Assembly: GCA_964657395.1 (NCBI GenBank)
Contig: CAZZUX010000100.1
Span: forward strand, 1-14,709
Direction of reading: 5' to 3'
DNA from: G963692885 sp964657395
GTDB lineage: Bacteria; Acidobacteriota; Terriglobia; Terriglobales; Acidobacteriaceae
DNA length: 14,709 nt
Below the pieces are notes generated by a model that did not search any database, was not told where the DNA came from, and saw only the letters and a program-made list of their open reading frames with translations. Of the stretch, positions 1 to 6,569 are shown one piece after another. A program made the translations under genes and the position numbers. Every line of letters starts with the position of its first letter. Position 1 is the first letter of the stretch.

Positions 1-579
1 GACTTTCAGCATTACATCCTGTACGTCATTCCTGTGCTCGCCGTCGTCGCTTTCCTGCTCTACCGGTGGAGCAAGACGGATGGAGGTGCTGACCGCATCG
101 ATAAGATTCGTGTCGCGATGCCGATCTTTGGCAACATCTGGCTGAAGTACCAGGTGGCGCTTTTTTCCCGAACGCTGTCGACGCTGCTGCAGGGCGGACT
201 GCCGCTGATGCCGTCGCTCGAGACAGCCGCGCGTTCGATTTCAAGCCGGAGTATTGCCAAGGCCGTGTTCACGTCCGTCGGCAGTGTGCGTGAGGGAAAA
301 GGGCTCTCGGTAAGCCTGCAGGCGACGAAGATTTTCCCCGACCTCGCGACGGAGATGGTGCAGGTCGGCGAGTCGACCGGCGCGCTGCCGCAGATGTTGA
401 ATTCGGTTGCCGAGTTTTTTGAAGAGGATGTGCAGACTGCGCTGACTGCCGCCCTCTCGCTGATTGAACCGATCATTTTGATCGTGATGGGTATCGTGGT
501 GGTGACCATCATGATTGCGCTGTACCTGCCTATCTTTTCGCTGGGCCAGGCTGGCGCGATGGGCGGTGGGCCACGTTGA
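1..579 (+). CDS. pilC: Type IV pilus / type II secretion inner-membrane platform protein PilC/GspF (3' part only)
   Basis: The reading frame is open from base 1 and ends with TGA at 577-579, so only the C-terminal 192 residues are present. The visible part matches the second T2SSF domain of the PilC/GspF family. A membrane segment opens the fragment (YVIPVLAVVAFLLY). It is followed by a cytoplasmic four-helix region with the family signatures SRTLSTLLQGGLPL and MVQVGESTGALPQML. The last hydrophobic segment (IEPIILIVMGIVVVTIMIAL) ends in the usual short LPIFSLG tail. These proteins form the polytopic inner-membrane platform that couples the assembly ATPase to pilin extraction and insertion. 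The ATPase gene lies directly downstream, 104 bases away. PilC and GspF cannot be separated from this fragment, but the PilMNO-like neighbours favour a T4P-type system. The real start lies upstream of the window. Confidence 0.93.
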   Translation, partial: DFQHYILYVIPVLAVVAFLLYRWSKTDGGADRIDKIRVAMPIFGNIWLKYQVALFSRTLSTLLQGGLPLMPSLETAARSISSRSIAKAVFTSVGSVREGKGLSVSLQATKIFPDLATEMVQVGESTGALPQMLNSVAEFFEEDVQTALTAALSLIEPIILIVMGIVVVTIMIALYLPIFSLGQAGAMGGGPR

Positions 580-668
580 TCCGTTTGCATCTCTGGACGC
601 CGGAATCTGATGGCCTCGCGTCGTTCGTTTTACTTATGAGTTGCCTTTTTACCCAGCAGCAAGACTTC

Positions 669-674
669 AAGGAG
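669..674 (+). promoter_or_regulatory. Shine-Dalgarno site of pilB
   Basis: AAGGAG lies 9 bases before the ATG at 684. This supports that start over other candidates and shows that pilB has its own initiation signal despite the 104-base gap after pilC. I see no convincing sigma-70 promoter in 580-668. Confidence 0.7.
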
Positions 675-683
675 TAGTCGTTC

Positions 684-2330
684 ATGGCCGAAGCCCCCGT
701 TCTTCCATTACCAACGCCCGTTGCGATGCCGATCCTGGTGGACGAGATTGCGCATGCGCAGGCGCTTGCCCGGCGCTACCGATGCGAGTTTATCGACCTG
801 AAGAATTTCCGCATCCAGCATGAGTTGTTCCGCTCGGTGCCGGTCGACATGATGTTCCGGTACAACTTCGTTCCCATGGAGCAGCTCGAAGACCGGCTGG
901 TGATTGCGGTCGCGGATCCGAGCCGGTTGATGGTGCTGGATGAAATCTCCGGCCTGCTCGGGCAGCGGCTGGTGACGAAGGTCGCGACGCTTTCGCAGAT
1001 CACCGACCTACTGAAGAAAACGGAGCAGTCACAGCGCGTTCTGGATGAAGCGTCGGAAGGTCTGACCTTCGACGTCATATCGCTCGAGGAAAACCAGGAC
1101 GAGAATATTTCGATCGAAAAGCTGACGTCGGAAGAAGACATCAGCCCGATCATCCGCCTGGTGGATACGACGATCTTCACGGCACTCGAGCGTCGCGCGT
1201 CGGATATTCACATCGAGACTTACGACGATTCCCTGCTGGTGAAATATCGCATTGATGGCGTGCTGCAGGCAGCGATGGCTCCGATTGCGCGCGAGCATCA
1301 CACCACGATTCTTTCCCGCATCAAGGTCATGAGCGAGCTGGATATTGCCGAGCGCCGCGTTCCGCAGGATGGTCGTTTCCGGGTTCGCTACAAGAGCCGG
1401 TTGATCGACTTCCGTGTATCGATTATGCCGACGGTGCATGGCGAGAATGCCGTGCTCCGTGTGCTTGACAAAGAGTCGATGAGTGAGAAGTTCCGCAAGC
1501 TCACGCTCGATGTTGTCGGCTTTGGTGAAGACGACCTCCGCCGCTTTCGCCGCTACATACGCGAGCCGTATGGGATGGTGCTGGTGACGGGGCCGACGGG
1601 TTCCGGCAAGACGACGACGCTGTATGCCGCGCTGAACGAGATCAAGAGTGACGAAGACAAGATCATCACGATTGAGGACCCGGTCGAGTACCAGATCCGC
1701 GGTATCACGCAGATCCCGGTCAACGAGAAAAAAGGTCTGACGTTTGCGCGTGGACTGCGTTCGATTCTGCGTCACGACCCGGACAAGATCCTGGTCGGCG
1801 AAATCCGTGACCAGGAGACGGCACAGATCGCGATCAACTCGGCGCTGACGGGCCATCTAGTCTTCACGACGGTCCACGCAAACAATGTGGTCGACGTGCT
1901 GGGACGCTTTCTGAACATGGGTGTCGAGGCTTACAACTTTGTCTCGGCATTGAACTGCATCCTGGCCCAGCGGCTGGTCCGGACGATCTGCGAATTCTGT
2001 GCGCAGCCGATTGATGTTGACGAAGAGACCCTCATCATGAGTGGCCTGAACACAGAGGAATGGCGCAATTTCCAGTTCCGCGAAGGGGTGGGATGCATCG
2101 AGTGCGGCGGCACTGGTTTTCGCGGCCGGACTGCCATTCACGAGCTGTTGGACCTGACCGATCCGATCCGCGAAATGATTCTTGAAAAGAAGCCGGCGTC
2201 TGAAGTTCGCAAACTTGCCCAGGCAGAAGGTATGCTCTTTCTGCGGGATTCCGCGCTCGATCGTGTTCGCCGCGGCTTCACCACCTTAAAAGAAATAAAC
2301 AAGGTTACATTTATCGAGACAGGGAGATAG
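684..2330 (+). CDS. pilB: Type IV pilus / T2SS assembly ATPase PilB/GspE
   Basis: This is a hexameric AAA-like secretion ATPase of 548 residues, the usual family length, that powers pilin or pseudopilin polymerisation at the cytoplasmic face of the inner membrane. Residues about 15-115 form the N-terminal MshEN/T2SSE_N domain, followed by an acidic linker. The N2/core domain begins near the ASDIHIET motif. The catalytic motifs are intact: Walker A GPTGSGKT at 303-310, Asp box TIEDPVEY with E331/D332, Walker B ILVGEIRD with E373, and His box TGHLVFTTVHAN with H391 and H398. A tetracysteine zinc site is present (C436, C439, C471, C474), typical of extension ATPases PilB/GspE and absent from the retraction ATPase PilT. 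The ATG at 684 is preceded by AAGGAG. The flanking pilC and pilM-N-O-P genes fit an assembly operon. PilB versus GspE is not decided by sequence alone. Confidence 0.95.
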   Translation: MAEAPVLPLPTPVAMPILVDEIAHAQALARRYRCEFIDLKNFRIQHELFRSVPVDMMFRYNFVPMEQLEDRLVIAVADPSRLMVLDEISGLLGQRLVTKVATLSQITDLLKKTEQSQRVLDEASEGLTFDVISLEENQDENISIEKLTSEEDISPIIRLVDTTIFTALERRASDIHIETYDDSLLVKYRIDGVLQAAMAPIAREHHTTILSRIKVMSELDIAERRVPQDGRFRVRYKSRLIDFRVSIMPTVHGENAVLRVLDKESMSEKFRKLTLDVVGFGEDDLRRFRRYIREPYGMVLVTGPTGSGKTTTLYAALNEIKSDEDKIITIEDPVEYQIRGITQIPVNEKKGLTFARGLRSILRHDPDKILVGEIRDQETAQIAINSALTGHLVFTTVHANNVVDVLGRFLNMGVEAYNFVSALNCILAQRLVRTICEFCAQPIDVDEETLIMSGLNTEEWRNFQFREGVGCIECGGTGFRGRTAIHELLDLTDPIREMILEKKPASEVRKLAQAEGMLFLRDSALDRVRRGFTTLKEINKVTFIETGR

Positions 2331-2379
2331 TCCTGAGCTTCGCGATACAAACAGCCTTCTTCATGAGATCCAAAACTGC

Positions 2380-3345
2380 ATGAGCATAGTCCGACGTATC
2401 TTTCCCTCTGACGCTGATGCACTGCGCCCCCGTCTCGCGGTTGAGATCATGCCCTATGGCGTGCTTGCCGCAGTGCCTGGCAACGTCGCTGTGCAGGGTG
2501 AGTCGCAGGATGTGGTGACTGCCTATGTCGCGCTCCGGGTTGGCGCTGTAGCCGCTGGGCTCAAAGGAACAAATCTGATCGATCGAGCGCAGGTTAGTGC
2601 CGCCATCCGCCAGGCTCTTGAGCAGGTCACCAGCGGCACCAAGGTCAAATCGCGACAGGTTACGGTGGTGGTGCCGGACGCGGCAGTGCGCGTGCTGCTG
2701 CTGGATTTCGATTCACTGCCGGCAAAGGCAGCAGACATCCTGCCCATACTGCGGTTCCGCTTGCGCAAGCTGGTGCCGTTTGAAGTGGAAGACGCAGCCA
2801 TTACCTACCAGGTTATGCAGACGCCTCCGTCCGGCGCGACTGATAACCTGGTTCGCACGGTCGTGGCTGTGATGCCGGGTTCGATCCGCGCCGAGTATGA
2901 AGATGCCGTACGCGAGGCCGGCTATGAGCCTGGAGCGGTGCTTTCCAGTTCCCTCGCCTGCCTTTCGGCAGTCCCGAACGAAGGCGCGTCTCTCCTTGTC
3001 AATCGCAATGCCAACTCGGTGACGACGGCCATCTCCCGGTCCAGCGAACTGTTGCTCTTCCGCACACTCGACTTCGCTGAATCCTCGATCGACCCGGTTG
3101 CGGAAGCGCTTGCTGTCGAAGAACTTCAGCAGGCTGTTTCCGTAGCCGTCGCCTACTACGAAGACACGCTTTCTACCTCGGTTCCATCCTTATATTCAGT
3201 GGGTCCCGGAGGCTGTACCGAGTTGGAACGGCTGTTGGCTGATCCCCAGATTCGCGTGAAAGAACTGGTTCCTGGACCTCCGGGAGCCAGCCGGAGCGAG
3301 ACAGCAGGTATGCTGGCAGGAGTAGTGGGAGCCTTGGCCAGTTAA
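2380..3345 (+). CDS. pilM: PilM-like actin-fold protein with degenerate nucleotide motifs
   Basis: This 321-residue protein is placed in the PilM/GspL actin-fold group by its order of motifs and by its neighbours pilN and pilO. The PilM pattern is visible in VVPDAAVRV followed by a loop to FRLRKLVPFEVEDAAITYQV (about 97-145), and in a C-terminal SVGPGG with a following ELERLLADP (273-289). PilM normally binds ATP and the short N-terminal tail of PilN at the cytoplasmic membrane face. Here the first phosphate motif, usually a DIGxxxxK-like loop, reads LAVEIMPYG (residues 19-27). The second, usually DIG, reads LLVNRNANS (205-213). ATP binding is therefore doubtful. No clear Shine-Dalgarno precedes the ATG at 2380. 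The stop overlaps the start of pilN in TAATG. The family call is strong from context and moderate from sequence. Confidence 0.82.
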   Translation: MSIVRRIFPSDADALRPRLAVEIMPYGVLAAVPGNVAVQGESQDVVTAYVALRVGAVAAGLKGTNLIDRAQVSAAIRQALEQVTSGTKVKSRQVTVVVPDAAVRVLLLDFDSLPAKAADILPILRFRLRKLVPFEVEDAAITYQVMQTPPSGATDNLVRTVVAVMPGSIRAEYEDAVREAGYEPGAVLSSSLACLSAVPNEGASLLVNRNANSVTTAISRSSELLLFRTLDFAESSIDPVAEALAVEELQQAVSVAVAYYEDTLSTSVPSLYSVGPGGCTELERLLADPQIRVKELVPGPPGASRSETAGMLAGVVGALAS

Positions 3346-4088
3346 TGCGCGTCACCCTCAATCTCGCCTCCAGGCCCTATGTCGAGCTGCGGCCGCTTTA
3401 CCAGCGCCTGCGCGTGATCATTGCCGTGCTCGCGATCTTCGCTGTCGTATTCTGGTATGCACTGCGTTCCGAGTATGGCCGGGCCAGCGTTGCCCAGGCT
3501 CGTGTTGACGCGATCCAGGGCCAGGTAGCCGCGATCCAATCCCAACGGCAGCGCTATGAAGCCGATATGCGTCAGCCGAAAAATGCTGCCGTGCTGGACC
3601 AGGCAAAGTTCCTGAACAACCTGTTTCTGAAGAAGGCCTTCTCGTGGACTGCCGTGATGATCGACCTGGAGCGGGTGTTGCCGGCCGGCGTGCAGGTGTT
3701 GAATATCGATCCGCAGGTCGCCAAGGATGGCCACGTCACTGTCCGGCTCCGCATCCTCGGACCACATGACCGTGCGGTTGAAGTTGTTAGAAATCTTGAG
3801 AAATCGCGACGCTTTCTCACCCCGCGTCTTACAGCCGAGTCTGCGGAAACCGGCAACAACAATGGCCAGAACGCGAATCTGCAGAACGCTGCGAATGTGA
3901 GCAGCCGGGTCAACTTCGACATCGTTGCCGACTACAATCCGCTGCCTGTCAAGCCGGTCGCAAAAGAAGGCGATGCTGCTACTACAAGAGCGGCAGCCGC
4001 GAAGCCGCGAACATCCATCAAGGGACATCGTCGCGCCAAGCCCTCAGCCAACCAGCCTTCACAGGCTCCGGCAGGAGGCGCGCGATGA
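3345..4088 (+). CDS. pilN: PilN-like pilus alignment-complex protein
   Basis: This is a 247-residue bitopic inner-membrane protein. The cytoplasmic tail VTLNLASRPY (residues 3-12) corresponds to the conserved PilN INLLPxR-type motif that binds PilM. One membrane helix follows (about 22-40), then a coiled-coil-like segment (about 45-78). A ferredoxin-like PilN domain comes next (about 95-198), including FSWTAVMIDLERVLPAGVQV. The C-terminal tail (about 201-247) is rich in Lys, Arg, Ala and Pro, is probably disordered, and would lie in the periplasm. PilN pairs with PilO and connects PilM to the periplasmic part of the machine. The ATG overlaps the pilM stop by one base and the stop overlaps pilO as ATGA, indicating translational coupling on both sides. 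Confidence 0.87.
   Translation: MRVTLNLASRPYVELRPLYQRLRVIIAVLAIFAVVFWYALRSEYGRASVAQARVDAIQGQVAAIQSQRQRYEADMRQPKNAAVLDQAKFLNNLFLKKAFSWTAVMIDLERVLPAGVQVLNIDPQVAKDGHVTVRLRILGPHDRAVEVVRNLEKSRRFLTPRLTAESAETGNNNGQNANLQNAANVSSRVNFDIVADYNPLPVKPVAKEGDAATTRAAAAKPRTSIKGHRRAKPSANQPSQAPAGGAR
4073..4078 (+). promoter_or_regulatory. Shine-Dalgarno site of pilO
   Basis: AGGAGG lies 6 bases before the ATG at 4085, inside the last codons of pilN. It fixes the ATGA-overlapping start of pilO. Confidence 0.7.
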
Positions 4089-4753
4089 AGTTCAATCGAG
4101 CCAGCCTCTTCACCTTCCTGAATGTGCATTACCTCCTGGTTGCTATTCTTGCGATTGCCAATCTCGTACTACTGACCCGGCTGGTACTGGCCTGGAACAC
4201 TCTGCATGCGGACCGCCCGGAGCAGATCGCGGAGTACCAGGCAAACCTCAAGGTGCTGGAGTTGCAGATGCAGCCGCTGCGTGGCCTGCCCGCGAAAGTG
4301 CAGCAGTCCAATGAACAGGCGACTAGCTTCTACGGACATCGCATACCGAGCAGCTATTCCTCGATCTCGTCTGAGCTGGACGCGCTGGCCACCAAGGTCG
4401 GCGTACGGAAGACCCGCACGCAATACACACAGCTTTCTGCGATCGATAACCTCGCTGAAGTGCGCATGGATCTGAGTATTTCCGGGGAATATGCGCCGAT
4501 CATGCGCTACATCAATGGTCTTGAGCGCGACCATATGTTCTTCATCATCACTGGCATTACGCTGACCGGGCAGCAGGGCGGGACGGTGAACCTGCGACTG
4601 CGGCTTACGACCTACATTCATGCCGCGGATGTCGACCGGCTGGCTCCTCCACCGAATGAGGGTCCGGCGAATCCTGACAGCGAAACAAGCCCGACGACCT
4701 CTCTCAGCTTTCCGGCAGCAACGACACAATCGTCGCCCGCGGGAGGACAGTAG
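4085..4753 (+). CDS. pilO: PilO-like pilus alignment-complex protein
   Basis: This 222-residue protein has a short cytoplasmic start, one membrane helix (about 16-36) and a coiled-coil-like segment (about 45-82). A periplasmic PilO domain follows, with GEYAPIMRYINGLERDHMF (134-152) and the closing strand pattern GTVNLRLRLTTY (166-177). PilO heterodimerises with PilN and engages PilP in the inner-membrane alignment subcomplex that links the ATPase platform to the secretin. The tail after about residue 185 is rich in Pro, Ser and Thr and looks disordered. The start is set by the AGGAGG site and the ATGA overlap with pilN. The next gene begins only 2 bases after the stop. Confidence 0.87.
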   Translation: MKFNRASLFTFLNVHYLLVAILAIANLVLLTRLVLAWNTLHADRPEQIAEYQANLKVLELQMQPLRGLPAKVQQSNEQATSFYGHRIPSSYSSISSELDALATKVGVRKTRTQYTQLSAIDNLAEVRMDLSISGEYAPIMRYINGLERDHMFFIITGITLTGQQGGTVNLRLRLTTYIHAADVDRLAPPPNEGPANPDSETSPTTSLSFPAATTQSSPAGGQ

Positions 4754-4755
4754 CG

Positions 4756-5394
4756 ATGGCCCTCAAGCTCGGGACTGAGAACAAGACCAAGACCTATGCA
4801 GCGATCGGTCTCGGCATCATCACCCTTCTGCTGGCAGTGCATTTCATCTACGACACCTTCTTCAGCAGCCCCGCGCCTTCGCCGGTTGCAGTCACCACGC
4901 CCGCGCCTGCTGTTCGTCCTGTTCAGCCGCCGGCCAGCGTCCAGAACGCAGGGTCAGGGAGCGCAAGCGCGACACCGTTTGCTCATCAGGCAATCGAGAT
5001 AACCAACAGCTCGGCGCTCGATCCGACGCTTCATCCGGAGTGGATGGCTCAGGCCGAATCGACTACCTACACCGGTGAAGGACGCAACATCTTTTCGGCG
5101 AACTCTGCTCCTACCCAGGTTGCCGTGATTGAGAAACCGCACGCCCCGATCCGTCCCGTTTCAGTGCCGCAGGGTCCGCCGCCACCGCCGAACATCGACC
5201 TGAAGTTCTATGGCTACACCAAGGCGAACGGGGTGACCCGCGCCTGCCTGCTGCATGGAGACGACATCTTCCTGGCTCACGAAGGCGATATCGTCGATCG
5301 ACGGTACAAGGTGGTCAAGATCAGCGCGTTTTCTATTGATGTGGAAGACCTGCCTTACAGCCATACCCAGACCTTGCCGCTGCTCCAGAACTGA
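4756..5394 (+). CDS. PilP/GspC-like periplasmic alignment protein
   Basis: This is a 212-residue protein with a membrane anchor at about 14-35 and then a Pro/Ala-rich spacer (38-72). A GRNIF motif (109-113) resembles the RDPF/RNPF box ahead of PilP and GspC homology regions. A small C-terminal beta domain (about 146-212) follows the PilP/GspC HR pattern: a first strand IDLKFYGY, a strand carrying ACLLHGDDIFLAHEGDIV, then YKVVKISAFSIDVEDL. Such domains bind the secretin N0 domain and PilNO or GspLM. The uncleaved membrane anchor is more GspC-like than the lipoprotein anchor of classical PilP, and no lipobox is visible. GGAGGA at 4742-4747 is 8 bases before the ATG. The position after pilO matches pilP. 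The specific PilP or GspC label is left open. Confidence 0.75.
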   Translation: MALKLGTENKTKTYAAIGLGIITLLLAVHFIYDTFFSSPAPSPVAVTTPAPAVRPVQPPASVQNAGSGSASATPFAHQAIEITNSSALDPTLHPEWMAQAESTTYTGEGRNIFSANSAPTQVAVIEKPHAPIRPVSVPQGPPPPPNIDLKFYGYTKANGVTRACLLHGDDIFLAHEGDIVDRRYKVVKISAFSIDVEDLPYSHTQTLPLLQN

Positions 5395-5411
5395 TCCGGC
5401 AAGCGAGTAAA

Positions 5412-6539
5412 ATGAAGCAGGCGGTATCCATGGTTCCCTTCTCTCCTAAAGCTTTCCTTCCTTCGCGGCCGACCTTTTCAGGCGGGCGCAGGCAGGGCGA
5501 AGCTGGTTATATCCTGCTCGGCGTATTGATCCTGGTCGCCCTGTTTGCGATGGCACTCGCGATCGCCGCGCCGGTGATAGCCAAGGATCTGGAACGTGAC
5601 AAGGAAGTAGAAGCAGTGCACCGGGGGGCGCAGTACAAGCGCGCTATCAAGCTTTACTACAAGCGTTTCGGCTCCTATCCAGTCTCAATCAAGCAGCTGG
5701 AAGAGACGAACAACATTCGCTTCCTGCGCAAGCGCTACCTTGACCCGATCACGGGAAAAGATGACTGGCGTCTGATCCATGTCGGCGAAGCGAAGGTACC
5801 GGTAATGGGGTTCTTCGGGCAGCCGCTGCAGGCTGGAATGTCAAGTGTCAGCACCGGGCTTGCCGGTAATGGAACCGGCGGCCTCGGCACTCCGGCGGGC
5901 AGCGCGGGCAATTCATCCGGATCGGCCTTTGGCTCCAGCTTCGGCAGTTCCGGATCCAGTTTCGGCAGTTCTTCTTTCGGTTCGTCCAGCACTGCATCCT
6001 CCGGCGGCACTGGTGATGCTAGCGCGGGCGGAGGTTCGGGCGCCCCCGTTGGTGTACTTCCCGGCATGAGCGGTGCCGGCAGCGCCGGAGGCACCACGGG
6101 TACAAATACAGGCGGCACCACCGGTCCCGGCGCCACGGGCACTACTGGCGGCAGCAGTGGTTTCAATGGCTCAACCATGACAGGCAGCGGCGGAAGCGGA
6201 TTTGACACCGGTGGTCCAATCGTTGGCGTGGGCCTGCCAAAGAACCAGAAGTCGCTGGTTGTGTACAAGAAGCAGGACTCGTTCAACAAATGGGAGTTCA
6301 CCTACGATCCCATTGAGGAGCAGCAGACGATGTCGAGCAGTAGTATTCCGGGTGCAACCGGTGCTGGCACGAACATCGGCGCCGGCAGCGGCACTGGCAC
6401 CAGCTCCGGTTTCGGCGGCAGTTCAGGTTCGACCTTCGGCAGCGGCTTTTCAAACAGCAACACCGGCTCATCGACGAGCGGCACCACGACTGGATCATCG
6501 ACCAGTTCGGGCGGCACCTCTCAGACGCCGCCGCAGTGA
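5412..6539 (+). CDS. Prepilin-like / GspG-like pseudopilin with Ser/Gly/Thr-rich insertions
   Basis: This 375-residue protein has a type III (prepilin) signal: a long polar leader ending GEAG, then YILLGVLILVALFAMALAI. The expected peptidase cut lies between G32 and Y33. Position +5 of the mature protein is Gly37 instead of the conserved Glu. The stalk continues with a charged helix (about 55-80) and a GspG-like stretch KLYYKRFGSYPVSIKQLEE. Next comes YLDPITGKDDWRLI (about 113-126), resembling the DPWG region of GspG. Residues about 143-268 are almost only Ser, Gly, Thr and Ala. Residues 269-305 form a compact island with SLVVYKK and KWEFTYDP, and 308-375 are again low-complexity. The start is uncertain: ATG 5412 gives a 32-residue leader, while ATG 5430, behind CAGGCGG, gives 26. 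Its place at the operon end suggests a filament client. Confidence 0.75.
   Translation: MKQAVSMVPFSPKAFLPSRPTFSGGRRQGEAGYILLGVLILVALFAMALAIAAPVIAKDLERDKEVEAVHRGAQYKRAIKLYYKRFGSYPVSIKQLEETNNIRFLRKRYLDPITGKDDWRLIHVGEAKVPVMGFFGQPLQAGMSSVSTGLAGNGTGGLGTPAGSAGNSSGSAFGSSFGSSGSSFGSSSFGSSSTASSGGTGDASAGGGSGAPVGVLPGMSGAGSAGGTTGTNTGGTTGPGATGTTGGSSGFNGSTMTGSGGSGFDTGGPIVGVGLPKNQKSLVVYKKQDSFNKWEFTYDPIEEQQTMSSSSIPGATGAGTNIGAGSGTGTSSGFGGSSGSTFGSGFSNSNTGSSTSGTTTGSSTSSGGTSQTPPQ
5835..6215 (+). repeat. First Ser/Gly/Thr-rich low-complexity coding segment
   Basis: This part of the pseudopilin-like gene encodes about 127 residues that are almost all Ser, Gly, Thr and Ala. Between about 5923 and 5995 it contains imperfect FGSS units (FGSSFGSSGSSFGSSSFGSS) whose DNA repeats share TTCGGCAGTTC-like cores. 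Degenerate GGT and GTT motifs follow. The repeats are imperfect, so recent expansion is not obvious. Confidence 0.7.
6336..6536 (+). repeat. Second Ser/Gly/Thr-rich low-complexity coding segment
   Basis: This is the C-terminal tail of the same gene, about 67 residues of Ser, Gly and Thr with GFGGSS and STFGSGFS units, running to the TGA stop. It is separated from the first segment by a conserved-looking island encoded at 6216-6326. Confidence 0.65.
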
Positions 6540-6544
6540 TCGAA

Positions 6545-6569
6545 CAGCTGTAAGCAGCTACTTACGCTG
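6545..6569. terminator. Possible shared hairpin between convergent genes
   Basis: CAGC-T-GTAAG, a CAGCTA loop, then CTTAC-GCTG can form a 9-bp stem with one bulged T. It sits just after the pseudopilin stop and covers the stop codon of the convergent DUF1800 gene. Neither strand shows a following T run, so an intrinsic terminator is only a weak possibility. Confidence 0.25.

Noticed and set aside
1029..1856. A 275-codon minus-strand open frame inside pilB
   Set aside because: It is antisense to a strongly conserved ATPase, is Arg/Asp/Leu biased as expected for a mirrored high-GC frame, and shows no family motif.
5735..6301. A minus-strand Pro-rich 188-codon frame
   Set aside because: It mirrors the Gly/Ser/Thr-rich coding region of the pseudopilin gene; Gly and Thr codons read in reverse give Pro and Val, so the composition is an artefact.
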